Position numbers and translations under genes: made by a program
Notes under the pieces: generated by a model
Told to the model about the DNA's origin: nothing
Databases searched by the model: none
The model's input: only the letters and a program-made list of their open reading frames with translations
In this document: piece by piece, positions 23,546-32,283 of the stretch
Numbering within the stretch: position 1 is the first letter of the stretch
Layout: each line of letters opens with the position of its first letter
Assembly (NCBI GenBank): GCA_030037885.1
Contig: JASHPU010000035.1
Location: forward strand, 1 to 39,333
Origin: Xanthobacteraceae bacterium
Lineage (GTDB): Bacteria > Pseudomonadota > Alphaproteobacteria > Rhizobiales > Xanthobacteraceae
DNA: 39,333 bases
Direction of reading: 5' to 3'

Positions 23546-25303
23546 CTAGCACGCCGCCGGCAAGCGCTGCAGCCAGTAATGGCCCAGGACCAGGACGTCC
23601 ATGTTGGTGCGCAGGAAGCAATCGAGCGCTTCCTTAGGATCGCACACCACCGGCTCGTTCTCGTTGAACGAGGTGTTGAGCACCATGGGCACCCCGGTCA
23701 GCTTGCAGAATGCCGCGATCAAGGCGTGGAAGCGCGGATTGGCGGCGCGCGCGACGGTCTGCAACCGGGCGGTGCCGTCGAAATGGGTCACCGCCGGTAT
23801 CTTGTCGCGGCGCTCCGGGCGGACGGCAACGACTTCGAGCATGAACGGCACATCGACGTCGCGCTCGAACCAGTCGGCCACCGCCTCGCGCAGCACCGAC
23901 GGCGCGAACGGCCGGAACGATTCGCGGCGCTTGATCTTGGCGTTGAGCATTTCTCTGACGTCGGCGCGGCGCGGATCGGCGAGGATCGAGCGGTTGCCGA
24001 GCGCACGCGGGCCCCATTCCATGCGGCCGGCAAACCAGCCGACCACGCGCCCGTCGGCAATGGCGCGCGCCGCGGCGTCGATCAGTTCGGCATCGTCGTC
24101 GAAGCGCCGCAGCGTGCAGCCTTGGGCGGCAATCGTGTCGCGCCGCTCGTCGAGCACCGCGCCAAGCGCGGCGTCGGCAAACGACGGCCCCCAATAAGCA
24201 TGGGTCATGGCCGCGGCGCGCGGGCCGTTGCGATGCCAGACCGCGTAGGCGGCGCCGAGCGCGCCGCCGGCATCGCCGGCGGCCGGCTGCACATAGAGTT
24301 GCCTGAAACCGGTGCGATCCAAAATCTTGCCGTTGGCGACGGAATTGTAGGCGCAGCCGCCGGCGAGCGCGAGCGCGGCATGGCCGTAGCGCCGCCGCAA
24401 GTTTTGCAGCAGATGAAAAAATGCGTCCTCGTAGACCGCCTGGGTCGCCCAGGCGAGATCGCGATGGCGCTGCTCGATCGGGTCATCGGGCCCGCGCGGC
24501 GGCCCGAGCGCGTCGACCAGCGCCGGCGAATACAGCGGGCCGAATAGCGGCGCGCCGGACCACTCGTAGCTGATGTCGGCGGTGTGATGGCGAAAATATT
24601 TCAGGTCGAGGGCAAAGCCGCCATCGCCGCGCAACGTCACCAGCCGCTGCACCGCGGCGCGGCGCGCCGGTTCGCCGTACGCGGCGAGCCCCATCAGCTT
24701 GTACTCGTCGCCGTAATTCGGGAAGCCGAGATATTGCGTCATCGCCTGGTAGAAAACGCCGAGCGAATGGGGAAACAGAATGCGGCCGTCGAGCGACAGC
24801 GCGGTGCCGGCGGCGGCGCCCCACGCGGCGCTCGCGAAATCGCCAAAGCCGTCGACCGACACCGCGACGGCTTCTGCAAATGGCGAGGCATAGAACGCCG
24901 AGGCCAGATGCGCGCGATGATGCTCGACATGCGCGATGGTCCCGGCAAACGGCCGGCCGGGCAGGGCGGTAAGCTCGTCAGCAATGCGCGCCACCTGCTT
25001 GCGGTTTTTCAGCTTGGCGGCAAGCAGACGCGGGCTCGGCCGGCCGGCCAGCACATAGCCGAGCTTGCGGAAAAAATTGGCCCGCACGCTGCGGTTGACC
25101 GCGACGTGGGTCACGTCGCCGAGATCGATCTTCGCCTCTTGCAGACAATAGGCAATGGCCTGTGATGGAAAGCCGGCCCAATGCTTGACCCGGCGAAAAC
25201 GCTCCTCCTCGGCCGCCGCTACAAGCTCGCCTGCGCGCAGCAGGCAAGCCGCGGCGTCGGCGTGATAGGCGTTGATGCCCAGAATGATCAGGTCAGAGGG
25301 CAT
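23546..25303 (-). CDS. NodU/CmcH-family carbamoyltransferase
   Basis: This family transfers the carbamoyl group from carbamoyl phosphate to a hydroxyl of a sugar or natural product. The 585 residues fit full length: an N-terminal YrdC-unrelated Kae1-like domain with GINAYHADAAACLL and the metal-binding HHRAH at 128-132, then the C-terminal carbamoyltransferase domain with FAGRMEWGPRALGNRSILAD, ESFRPFAPSVL and LNTSFNENEPVV. It heads a three-gene minus-strand cassette with the UDP-xylose-type enzyme and a glycosyltransferase, so the acceptor is probably a surface polysaccharide or lipid-linked sugar (inference). No nod genes are present, so Nod-factor carbamoylation is unlikely. Confidence 0.92.
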   Translation of the reverse strand: MPSDLIILGINAYHADAAACLLRAGELVAAAEEERFRRVKHWAGFPSQAIAYCLQEAKIDLGDVTHVAVNRSVRANFFRKLGYVLAGRPSPRLLAAKLKNRKQVARIADELTALPGRPFAGTIAHVEHHRAHLASAFYASPFAEAVAVSVDGFGDFASAAWGAAAGTALSLDGRILFPHSLGVFYQAMTQYLGFPNYGDEYKLMGLAAYGEPARRAAVQRLVTLRGDGGFALDLKYFRHHTADISYEWSGAPLFGPLYSPALVDALGPPRGPDDPIEQRHRDLAWATQAVYEDAFFHLLQNLRRRYGHAALALAGGCAYNSVANGKILDRTGFRQLYVQPAAGDAGGALGAAYAVWHRNGPRAAAMTHAYWGPSFADAALGAVLDERRDTIAAQGCTLRRFDDDAELIDAAARAIADGRVVGWFAGRMEWGPRALGNRSILADPRRADVREMLNAKIKRRESFRPFAPSVLREAVADWFERDVDVPFMLEVVAVRPERRDKIPAVTHFDGTARLQTVARAANPRFHALIAAFCKLTGVPMVLNTSFNENEPVVCDPKEALDCFLRTNMDVLVLGHYWLQRLPAAC

Positions 25304-25366
25304 GCAAGTGCGACCATTGTTTCGGCACTTGCGCGCATCTTGCTTCCCCGATGCAGGGAAGACGAC

Positions 25367-26215
25367 TCACATCTTGAACTTCACCACTTTCTGCCGCTGC
25401 TCGCCCAAGCCATCGATGCCGAGCGTGACCACGTCGCCGGCTTTGAGGAATTGCGACGGCTTCATGCCGAGCCCGACGCCGGGCGGCGTGCCGGTGATGA
25501 TGACGTCGCCCGGCTCCATGCGGAAATATTGCGAGCAGCACCAGACGATGTGGCGGCAGTCGAAGATCATGGTGGAGGTATTGCCGCGCTGGCGCTTTTC
25601 GCCGTTGACGTCGAGCCACATGTCGAGGTTCTGCGGGTTCTTGATCTCGTCCTTGGTGACGAGCCACGGCCCGAGCGGGCCGAACGTCTCGCAGCCCTTG
25701 CCCTTGGTCCACTGTCCGGCGCGCTCGATCTGAAATACGCGCTCGGACACGTCGTTGGCGAGGCAATAGCCGGCCACCACGTCGAGCGCCTTGTCCTTGG
25801 CGAGATACCGGGCGCGGCTGCCGATGACGATGCCGAGCTCCACCTCCCAGTCGAGCTTCGACGAATCCTTCGGGATCATGGTGTCGTCGTGCGGGCCGCA
25901 GATGCAGGTTGCCGCCTTGTTGAAGATGACCGGCTCCGGCGGGATCGGCATGCCGGCTTCGGCGGCGTGGTCGGAGTAATTGAGCCCGATGGCGATGAAA
26001 TTGCCGACCTTGCCGACGCAAGCGCCGACCCGCGGTTTGCCTTTGACCAGCGGCAGTTTTTCGGGATCGAGCTTGCGCAGCTTGCTCAGGCTCTTCGGCG
26101 ACAAAAACTCGCCGGCGATGTCGGGGACGATCTTGGACAGGTCGCGGATGCGGCCCTCGGCATCGAGCATGCCGGGCTTTTCGCGGCCGGGCGGGCCGTA
26201 GCGGAGGAGTTTCAT
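25367..26215 (-). CDS. Fumarylacetoacetate hydrolase-family protein
   Basis: The 282 residues have the FAH C-terminal domain: IGLNYSDHAAEAGMPIPPEP, FNKAATCICGPHDD, the metal ligands in DWEVELGIVIG, and GDVIITGTPPGVGLGM. Such enzymes hydrolyse C-C bonds of diketo acids or act as decarboxylases/isomerases in aromatic breakdown, using Mg2+ or Mn2+. The ATG at 26215 follows GGAG; the frame continues far upstream antisense to nothing meaningful. It lies 68 bases after the SDR gene on the same strand, suggesting a two-gene catabolic unit. Confidence 0.9.
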   Translation of the reverse strand: MKLLRYGPPGREKPGMLDAEGRIRDLSKIVPDIAGEFLSPKSLSKLRKLDPEKLPLVKGKPRVGACVGKVGNFIAIGLNYSDHAAEAGMPIPPEPVIFNKAATCICGPHDDTMIPKDSSKLDWEVELGIVIGSRARYLAKDKALDVVAGYCLANDVSERVFQIERAGQWTKGKGCETFGPLGPWLVTKDEIKNPQNLDMWLDVNGEKRQRGNTSTMIFDCRHIVWCCSQYFRMEPGDVIITGTPPGVGLGMKPSQFLKAGDVVTLGIDGLGEQRQKVVKFKM

Positions 26216-26283
26216 GGAGGTCTCCGTGGGTGGGTGATGGCGGGAATTGGAGATGATGAATGCGCCGCGGTGTGGGGAGACGG

Positions 26284-27063
26284 TCAAAACGCGCCGGGGA
26301 ATGCGCCGCCGTCGATCAGAACGTTCTGGCCGGTAATGTAGCCGGCCTGGGCCGAGCACAGAAAGGCGCAAGCTTGGCCGAGTTCGTCGGGGTCGCCGAT
26401 GCGGCGCGCCGGCACCGTGTCGACGCGTTCCTTGAGCGCGGCCTCGTAGCTGATGCCGCGTTTTTTCACCGTCGCCTCGACGTTGGAGCGGAAGCGGTCG
26501 GTTTCGAAAATCCCCGGCAGCACGAAATTGATGGTGACGTTGGCGGCGGCGACCGAACGGGCGACCCCAGCCAGAAACGCGGTCAGCCCGGCGCGCGCGC
26601 CCGAGGACAGATCGAGCCCGGCGATCGGCGCCCTCACGGAGCCCGAGGTGATGTTGACGATCCGCCCGAATTTTTTCGCCACCATCGGGTCGATCACCTT
26701 TTGAATAAGCTCCACCGCCACGATCATGTTGGCGATCACGCCGTCGAGCATCTTGCTCCGGTCGAGCTCGCGAAAATCGCGAAACGGCGGGCCGGCATTG
26801 TTGTTGACCAGGATATCGGGCTGCGGGCAGGCGGCGAGCAGCGCCTGCTGGCCGTCGGCCGAGGCGATGTCGGCGGCAACCGGAGTGATTTTCGCGCCGG
26901 TGGCCTTGCGCAACTCCTCGGCCGTAGCGGCAAGCCGGTCGCGATCGCGGCCGTTGATGACAACCTCGCAACCGGCCTCGGCCAAAGCCGTGGCGCAGGC
27001 GCGGCCGAGCCCCCGGCTCGAGGCGCACACGATGGCCTTGCGGCCGGCAATTCCAAGGTCCAT
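26284..27063 (-). CDS. SDR-family protein with altered catalytic residues
   Basis: The 259 residues have a Rossmann fold of the classical SDR type: the nucleotide loop CASSRGLGRA (13-22), a NNNAG strand (87-91), and the C-terminal YITGQNVLIDGG. Ser140 of the active site is present in RIVNITSGS, but the Tyr-x3-Lys motif expected about 13 residues later reads S153-x3-R157 (LSSGARAG). A subfamily of SDRs annotated as 3-oxoacyl-ACP-reductase-like has this same LSxGARxGL pattern, so it may be functional with different chemistry or bind NAD(P) only. It is probably co-transcribed with the FAH-family gene. Confidence 0.88.
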   Translation of the reverse strand: MDLGIAGRKAIVCASSRGLGRACATALAEAGCEVVINGRDRDRLAATAEELRKATGAKITPVAADIASADGQQALLAACPQPDILVNNNAGPPFRDFRELDRSKMLDGVIANMIVAVELIQKVIDPMVAKKFGRIVNITSGSVRAPIAGLDLSSGARAGLTAFLAGVARSVAAANVTINFVLPGIFETDRFRSNVEATVKKRGISYEAALKERVDTVPARRIGDPDELGQACAFLCSAQAGYITGQNVLIDGGAFPGAF

Positions 27064-27188
27064 CCCAAATCTCTCCCGGCCCCGGCGGGGTGCCGACGCG
27101 ACAGCGCGGCGTTGTGCCTGTATGTCCTGTTCTCGTTACTGGGCCGTCGCGAGTCAACGGCCGAAAAATTGGGCCGGACCTGCGCACC

Positions 27189-27941
27189 ATGCCGCCGCTC
27201 CCCGACTTGTCGTTCGCGCAGCTGGCCCTGATCGCCGGTCTCGCCGCGTTTTCCGCCGTGGCGGGCGGGGTGGCCGGCTACGGCACCGGCGCGCTGATGC
27301 CGCTCGTCCTGGTGCCGCTGGTCGGCGCCGCGCCGGTGGTGCCAATCATCGCCATCTCGGCGCTGTTCACCAATTCGGCGCGCATCGTCGCCTTCCGCCA
27401 AAAACTCGAGCCGCGCCGCGCCGTCATTGCGCTCGTCGCCGCACTGCCGACCTGCGTCCTCGGCGCCTGGCTCTATACGCTCTTGTCCGGCCGCGGCGCC
27501 GCCACCGTCATCGGCTCGACGCTGATCGCCACCGTGCCGCTGCGCCGGGTGCTCAAGCGGCGCGGCCACCGGCTCGGCGAAAAGGGCTATGCGGTCGGCG
27601 CGCTGATTTGGGGCATCGTGGTCGGCAGCAGCACGGGAGCAGGGATCGTCCTGCTGTCGCTCTTGATGGCGACCGGGCTCGAAGGCGCCGCCGTGATCGC
27701 GACCGACGCCATGGTGTCGGTCATTATGGGGGTGATCAAGCTTTCGGTGTTCGGCTTCGCCGGCGTGGTCACGCCGCTCGTGCTCGCGGTCGGACTCCTG
27801 ATCGGTGTGATCGGGTTTTGCAGCACCTTCCTGGCGCGGCTGCTCGTCGAGCGGCTGCCGGTACACATCCACACCGCCATGCTCGATGCCGTGGTGATCG
27901 TCGGCGCCGCCGTCATGATCTTCGGCGCGTTGCGCGGTTGA
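27189..27941 (+). CDS. TSUP-family (TauE/SafE) permease
   Basis: The 250 residues comprise about eight hydrophobic segments in two halves, with the family's GGVAGYGTGALMPLVLVP motif in helix 1 and a repeat-like GSSTGAGIVLLSLLMATGL in the second half. TSUP proteins export or import sulfite, sulfoacetate or other organic anions across the inner membrane. The ATG at 27189 places the first helix immediately; the frame is open to 27090 with a basic, unlikely extension. It is divergent from the SDR-FAH unit, which could make it the uptake or export system for that pathway's compound (inference). Confidence 0.88.
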   Translation: MPPLPDLSFAQLALIAGLAAFSAVAGGVAGYGTGALMPLVLVPLVGAAPVVPIIAISALFTNSARIVAFRQKLEPRRAVIALVAALPTCVLGAWLYTLLSGRGAATVIGSTLIATVPLRRVLKRRGHRLGEKGYAVGALIWGIVVGSSTGAGIVLLSLLMATGLEGAAVIATDAMVSVIMGVIKLSVFGFAGVVTPLVLAVGLLIGVIGFCSTFLARLLVERLPVHIHTAMLDAVVIVGAAVMIFGALRG

Positions 27942-28101
27942 GCGAGCGTTTGACGTTAACGAGCTTGCGTCCCGCCGCGGCCGCAGGCGGCGGGACCGGA
28001 CGCCACGCGGCGCCTCGTCAGCGCCTCTTGGCGCGGCACCGGCGAGCCGGTTCTTCGTCCTCGTCGTCCTCTTCTTCGTCCGCTTGTTCTTCGGCGTTTC
28101 G

Positions 28102-28992
28102 TTACGGCCACTTCACCATCGGCGGCAACGAGGACAGGATCGAGTCGACATTGCCGCCGGTGCGCAGGCCGAAAATGGTGCCGCGGTCATACAAGAGGTT
28201 GAATTCGACGTAGCGGCCGCGGCGAACGAGCTGTTCCTCGCGCTCGGCCTCGCTCCACGGTATCGCAAAATTTCTGCGCACCAGCTCGGGATAGACGCGC
28301 AGAAAGGCGAGGCCGACGTCCCTCGTGAAGGCGAACGTCTCGTCCCAATCGGTTTCCAGATAATCGTAAAAAATGCCGCCGATGCCGCGCATCTCGCCGC
28401 GGTGCTTCAGGAAAAAATATTCGTCGCACCATTTTTTGAATTTGTCGTACGGCGCGACCGTGGCGTGCGCGGCGCAGGCCGACTGCATGGCGGCATGAAA
28501 CGCCACGGTATCGGGATCGTCCTGGGTCCGGCGGCGTTCGAGCAGCGGCGTAAGGTCCGCGCCGCCGCCGAACCATGATTTGGTGGTGACGACGAAGCGC
28601 GTGTTCATGTGCGCCGCCGGCACGTGCGGATTGTGCGGATGGGCGATCAGCGAAATGCCGGCGGCGAAGAAGCGCGGATCGGCGGCGGCGCCCGGAATGT
28701 CGCTGCGGAATTCCGGCGCAAATTCCCCGAATACGGTCGACACGTGCACGCCGACTTTTTCGAAGACGCGGCCCGACATCATCGCCATGGAGCCGCCGCC
28801 GCCCGGCGCGCCGCCATGGTCGACGCGCCGCCACGGCGTATGGACGAAGCGGCCGGCGGGCCGGTCCGACAAAGGCGCACCCGTAGGAAGTGCATCCTCG
28901 ATCGCCTCGAGCGCCGCGACCAAACGGCCGCGCAGCGCTTCGAACCACAGCCGGGCGCGCTCCTTGCGTTCGCTCATCGGGTCGGCGGCCAT
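28102..28992 (-). CDS. hemF: Oxygen-dependent coproporphyrinogen III oxidase
   Basis: HemF converts coproporphyrinogen III to protoporphyrinogen IX with O2. The 296 residues carry the family motifs [19 protein letters not shown], then [40 protein letters not shown], and the C-terminal [19 protein letters not shown]. The ATG at 28992 is preferred; the frame above it continues through the tRNA methyltransferase gene in another register. The TAA stop at 28104-28102 is followed in frame by 27 sense codons, 12 of them Asp or Glu. It is adjacent to trmL on the same strand. Confidence 0.95.
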   Translation of the reverse strand: MAADPMSERKERARLWFEALRGRLVAALEAIEDALPTGAPLSDRPAGRFVHTPWRRVDHGGAPGGGGSMAMMSGRVFEKVGVHVSTVFGEFAPEFRSDIPGAAADPRFFAAGISLIAHPHNPHVPAAHMNTRFVVTTKSWFGGGADLTPLLERRRTQDDPDTVAFHAAMQSACAAHATVAPYDKFKKWCDEYFFLKHRGEMRGIGGIFYDYLETDWDETFAFTRDVGLAFLRVYPELVRRNFAIPWSEAEREEQLVRRGRYVEFNLLYDRGTIFGLRTGGNVDSILSSLPPMVKWP

Positions 28993-29060
28993 GACCGCCT
29001 TGTACCGGCTGCGGCGGAGGCGGCATAGATGCCGAGCCGCGGCGTCGAACCCGCTCCCGG

Positions 29061-29519
29061 CTACCGCGTGAAGCCGCCGGTCTGCCGCAGCGCCTCGCCG
29101 ATGGCCATGGCGGCCGCGACCGCGACGTTGAGCGAACGCAGTCCCGGCCGCATCGGGATGACGAGCCGCGCGTCGGCCGCAGCATGGACCTCCGGCGGCA
29201 CGCCGGCCGATTCGCGGCCGAACAGCAGCACGTCGTCGCCGCGAAAGGTATGATCGAGATAGGACTTCGTTGCCGTAGTGGTGAAAAGCACGAGGCGGCA
29301 GCCGTGCGCCTTGCGCCAAGTCTCGAATGTCGGCCAGGAAATGTGGCGGACGAGCGCGACCGCATCGAGGTAGTCCATCCCGGCGCGGCGAAAGGCGCGG
29401 TCGGACATGGGAAAAGCGGCCGGCGCGATGAGATGTGCCTCGATGCCAAGGCAGGCGGCAAGCCGCAGCATGGTGCCGGTGTTCTGCGGGATGTCCGGCT
29501 GGTAAAGGGCGATGCGCAT
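29061..29519 (-). CDS. trmL: tRNA (cytidine/uridine-34-2'-O)-methyltransferase TrmL
   Basis: TrmL methylates the wobble nucleotide of tRNA-Leu using S-adenosylmethionine. The 152 residues match the minimal SPOUT enzyme: [20 protein letters not shown] at the N-terminus, [13 protein letters not shown], and [20 protein letters not shown] forming the knotted cofactor site. The start at 29519 places the conserved first strand directly after the Met. It lies 68 bases before hemF, convergent with nothing and divergent from the bc1 genes, the order usual in Bradyrhizobium relatives. Confidence 0.93.
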   Translation of the reverse strand: MRIALYQPDIPQNTGTMLRLAACLGIEAHLIAPAAFPMSDRAFRRAGMDYLDAVALVRHISWPTFETWRKAHGCRLVLFTTTATKSYLDHTFRGDDVLLFGRESAGVPPEVHAAADARLVIPMRPGLRSLNVAVAAAMAIGEALRQTGGFTR

Positions 29520-29736
29520 TGCGGCGGCGCTCTGAGGCCACACTTGCGCTCGGTCCGCAAGGGTGCCAATAGAACGCCGCCGGATTGCGTCGCCGCCGAC
29601 CTTCCCCAGGCCGGTGCGACCGGACCATTCGCCGCGCCCCTTGAGCCTTTCTCCCGCTACGGGGGCGAGGCTAGAGAGGGAAGGGCGGCCTGCAGCGCGG
29701 GTGGTCGAACGGCAAGACGTAAAGAGGGTCGAGACG
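29520..29736. other. Leader region before the bc1 genes
   Basis: This divergent region between trmL and the petA stub presumably holds the pet operon promoter. It contains a CTTTCTCCCGCT...GAGAGGG repeat remnant (about 29648-29688). I identify no specific operator and no FixK box. Confidence 0.4.
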
Positions 29737-29811
29737 GTGACTGTCATCTCAACGGCCGAGCCGAGGCGCCGCGACTTCCTTTCCGTTCGTCTGATTTTCC
29801 GCAAGGCCTAA
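29737..29811 (+). pseudogene. petA: petA (Rieske protein) stub: internal deletion
   Basis: A GTG-started frame of 24 codons, preceded by AGAGGG, reads STAEPRRRDFLSV then RLIFRKA and a TAA, 9 bases before the cytochrome b ATG. RRDFL after a short polar, Pro-containing leader is the twin-arginine start of alphaproteobacterial Rieske iron-sulfur proteins, and this is the position petA occupies in the usual petA-petB-petC operon. The membrane helix, the hinge and both cluster-binding motifs (CTHLGC and CPCHGS) are absent, and no other frame here encodes them. The last seven codons may be the original C-terminus, as expected for an in-frame internal deletion of roughly 150 codons. Assembly collapse is an alternative. 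Confidence 0.7.
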
Positions 29812-29820
29812 GGTTCGATC

Positions 29821-31089
29821 ATGAGCGGACATGCCACCTACGAGCCGCGCAGCCCATTCATGAAATGGATGGAACGGCGGCTGCCGATCGCGAGCCTCGT
29901 CTATTCGTCGTTCATCGCCTATCCGACGCCGCGCAATTTGAACTATTGGTGGACCTTCGGCGGCATTCTCGCCTTCATGCTCATCGTGCAGATCGTCACT
30001 GGCGTAGTGCTGGCGATGCATTACACGCCGAACGTGAATCTCGCCTTCAATTCCGTCGAATCGATCATGCGCGACGTCGATTACGGCTGGCTGTTGCGCT
30101 ACATCCATTCGAACGGCGCATCGTTCTTCTTCGTCGCCGTCTACATCCACATCGCGCGCGGCATGTATTACGGCTCCTACAAGGAGCCGCGCGAAGTGCT
30201 GTGGATCCTCGGCGTGATTCTCTTCCTGTTGATGGTGGTGACCGGCTTCATGGGCTACGTGCTGCCGTGGGGCCAGATGAGCTTCTGGGCCGCGACCGTC
30301 ATCACCAACCTGTTTTCGGCGATCCCGGCGGTGGGCGGCGGCATCGTCACTTGGCTGTGGGGCGGCTATGCGGTCGGCAATCCGACGCTCAATCGCTTCT
30401 ACTCGCTGCACTACCTGTTGCCGTTCGTCATCGCCGGCGTGGTCGTGCTGCACATCTGGGCGCTGCACATGGTCGGCCAGAACAATCCGACCGGCGTCGA
30501 GCCGAAGACCGAGAAGGACACCGTGGCGTTCACGCCCTATGCCACGGCCAAGGACGCGTTCTTCGTCGGCCTGTTCTGCATCGTGTTCGCCTGGTTCATC
30601 TTCTACATTCCGAATTATCTCGGCCACACCGACAATTACATTCCGGCCAATCCGGGCCAGACGCCGACTCACATCGTGCCGGAATGGTATTATCTGCCGT
30701 TCTACGCGATCCTGCGCGGCATCCCGAACAAGCTGCTCGGCGTTATCGCGCTGGCCAGCTCGATCCTGATCCTCGCCTTCATGCCGTGGCTCGATACCTC
30801 GGCGGTGCGTTCGGCGAAGTACCGGCCGCTCTATCGCCAGTTCCTGTTCATCTTCTTCGCCGTGGTGATCGGGCTCGGCTATCTCGGCTCGCAGGAGCCG
30901 GCCGGCGGCTATGTGATCGCGGCGCGGCTGTTCACGGTCTACTACTTCGCCTTCTTCCTCATCATCCTGCCGCTGCTCGGTTTGTTCGAGAGGACCAAGC
31001 CGTTGCCGAATTCGATCTCCGAATCGGTGCTGCGCAAGGGTGCGCCAATCGGTGCGTCCGGCCCGCCGCCGGCCGGCGTCAAAGCCTAG
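29821..31089 (+). CDS. petB: Cytochrome b of the bc1 complex
   Basis: This is the quinol-oxidising membrane subunit of ubiquinol:cytochrome c reductase. The 422 residues have eight membrane helices. Haem ligand pairs are His96/His110 ([18 protein letters not shown]) and His197/His211 ([17 protein letters not shown]), close to Rhodobacter numbering. [19 protein letters not shown] and the Qo-site PEWY (287-290) are intact. It is a separate gene, not fused to cytochrome c1 as in the Bradyrhizobium fbcH product. The functional complex needs a Rieske subunit, whose gene directly upstream is reduced to a stub. Confidence 0.97.
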   Translation: MSGHATYEPRSPFMKWMERRLPIASLVYSSFIAYPTPRNLNYWWTFGGILAFMLIVQIVTGVVLAMHYTPNVNLAFNSVESIMRDVDYGWLLRYIHSNGASFFFVAVYIHIARGMYYGSYKEPREVLWILGVILFLLMVVTGFMGYVLPWGQMSFWAATVITNLFSAIPAVGGGIVTWLWGGYAVGNPTLNRFYSLHYLLPFVIAGVVVLHIWALHMVGQNNPTGVEPKTEKDTVAFTPYATAKDAFFVGLFCIVFAWFIFYIPNYLGHTDNYIPANPGQTPTHIVPEWYYLPFYAILRGIPNKLLGVIALASSILILAFMPWLDTSAVRSAKYRPLYRQFLFIFFAVVIGLGYLGSQEPAGGYVIAARLFTVYYFAFFLIILPLLGLFERTKPLPNSISESVLRKGAPIGASGPPPAGVKA

Positions 31090-31102
31090 CGGGGGCCGCA
31101 TC

Positions 31103-31984
31103 ATGACGTCTCATCGCGAACTCATGACGGCACTGGTGCTCGCCGCTGCGGTGGCCGGCACGGCAATTCCCGCCCGCGCCCAGGAGGCCGAGGCGCCGCC
31201 GCTGCAGCAATGGTCGTTCGCCGGCCCGTTCGGCCAATACGATCCCGAGCAATTGCAGCGCGGATTCAAGATCTATCGCGAGGTCTGCTCGACCTGTCAC
31301 AGTCTCAAGCTCCTCTCGTTCCGCAATCTCTCCGATCCGGGCGGCCCGGGCTTTACCGCAGCGCAGGCCGCGGCTATCGCGGCAACGTTCCAGGTCACCG
31401 ATGGCCCCAACGACCAGGGCCAAATGTTCCAGCGGCCCGGAAAGATTTCCGATTATTTCCCGCCGCCTTTCGCCAACGACCAGACGGCGCGCGCCGCGCT
31501 CGGCGGCGGGTTGCCGCCCGACATGTCGACGCTCGCCAAGGCTCGCGGCTACGACCGCGGTTTTCCCTGGTTCATCTTCGACGCCTTCACCCAGTATCAG
31601 GAGGGCGGGCCGGACTACATTCACGCCATCCTCAACGGCTACGCCGATCCGCCGAAGGATTTCGCGCTGCCGCCGGGCACCCACTACAACAAATATTTTC
31701 CCGGCCACGCCATCGCCATGCCCAAGCCGATCAACGACGGGCAGGTAAAATTTACCGACGGCACCCCGGAGACCGTCGACCAATATGGCCGCGACGTCGC
31801 CGCTTTCCTGATGTGGGCGTCGGAGCCGAAGCTCGACGAGCGCAAGCGCCTCGGCTTTCAGGTCATGATCTATCTGATCGTGCTGTCGGGTCTGCTCTAT
31901 TTCACCAAGAAGAAGATTTGGCACGAGGTCGAGCTGCATCCCGAACTCGAAGAGCCGCGCGCGCCAACCGAGTACGGGCGCTGA
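31103..31984 (+). CDS. petC: Cytochrome c1 of the bc1 complex
   Basis: Cytochrome c1 takes electrons from the Rieske protein and passes them to cytochrome c. The 293 residues begin with a signal peptide (ALVLAAAVAGTAIPARA, cleavage near 26). The haem c motif is CSTCH (62-66), the axial Met is Met205 in HAIAMPKP, and one C-terminal helix (about 264-281, MIYLIVLSGLLYF) anchors it, followed by a KKKIWHEVELHPE tail. The ATG at 31103 lies 13 bases after cytochrome b, so they are co-transcribed. All key residues are intact, which argues that the complex is still used. Confidence 0.96.
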   Translation: MTSHRELMTALVLAAAVAGTAIPARAQEAEAPPLQQWSFAGPFGQYDPEQLQRGFKIYREVCSTCHSLKLLSFRNLSDPGGPGFTAAQAAAIAATFQVTDGPNDQGQMFQRPGKISDYFPPPFANDQTARAALGGGLPPDMSTLAKARGYDRGFPWFIFDAFTQYQEGGPDYIHAILNGYADPPKDFALPPGTHYNKYFPGHAIAMPKPINDGQVKFTDGTPETVDQYGRDVAAFLMWASEPKLDERKRLGFQVMIYLIVLSGLLYFTKKKIWHEVELHPELEEPRAPTEYGR

Positions 31985-31996
31985 GCGGGGCCGCGG

Positions 31997-32194
31997 TCAG
32001 AACGACCAGCGCCGCAGCATGACGAAATTGCCGTCGCCGAGGGCGGCGGCGATCAGCGCCGTCGCCAGCATGAGCAGGAAACCGACGACGATAGCCGCCG
32101 GGATCGCGGCCAGCGCCGCTTTGATGAAAAACAGCACCAGGCGGAAGAAAGGGATGCGCAGGTCGACGATGACGAAGCGCTGACCGTCGTTCAT
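31997..32194 (-). CDS. Small two-helix membrane protein
   Basis: The 65-residue product has a hydrophobic core in two segments ([20 protein letters not shown] and [17 protein letters not shown]) with short polar ends ([23 protein letters not shown]). No family is known to me. It converges on cytochrome c1 (12 bases apart) and is divergent from apt. A bc1-associated role is conceivable only from position. Confidence 0.6.
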   Translation of the reverse strand: MNDGQRFVIVDLRIPFFRLVLFFIKAALAAIPAAIVVGFLLMLATALIAAALGDGNFVMLRRWSF

Positions 32195-32283
32195 GGGGCG
32201 GTTCTCCGGTTGCGTCCGCCGCCATGGTTCGCCAGAGTAAGCCTCGCTGCAAGCGAACTTTGCCGATTGAGGGGCCGCCGACC

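Noticed and set aside
23579..24547. Long plus-strand frame opposite the carbamoyltransferase
   Set aside because: It is antisense to a strongly conserved gene, has Arg/His/Gly-rich composition and matches no family; a GC-rich codon-position shadow.
25181..26341. 386-codon plus-strand frame opposite the FAH-family gene
   Set aside because: Antisense to a gene with clear active-site motifs; no ribosome site or family.
26216..27190. N-terminal extension of the FAH-family frame
   Set aside because: The open frame passes antisense-like through the SDR gene in another register; the family start and ribosome site are at 26215.
28993..29628. N-terminal extension of the hemF frame
   Set aside because: It overlaps trmL in another frame; hemF homology begins at 28992.
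29184..31106. 640-codon plus-strand frame through trmL and cytochrome b
   Set aside because: Wrong register for cytochrome b and antisense to trmL; composition is Arg/His-rich.
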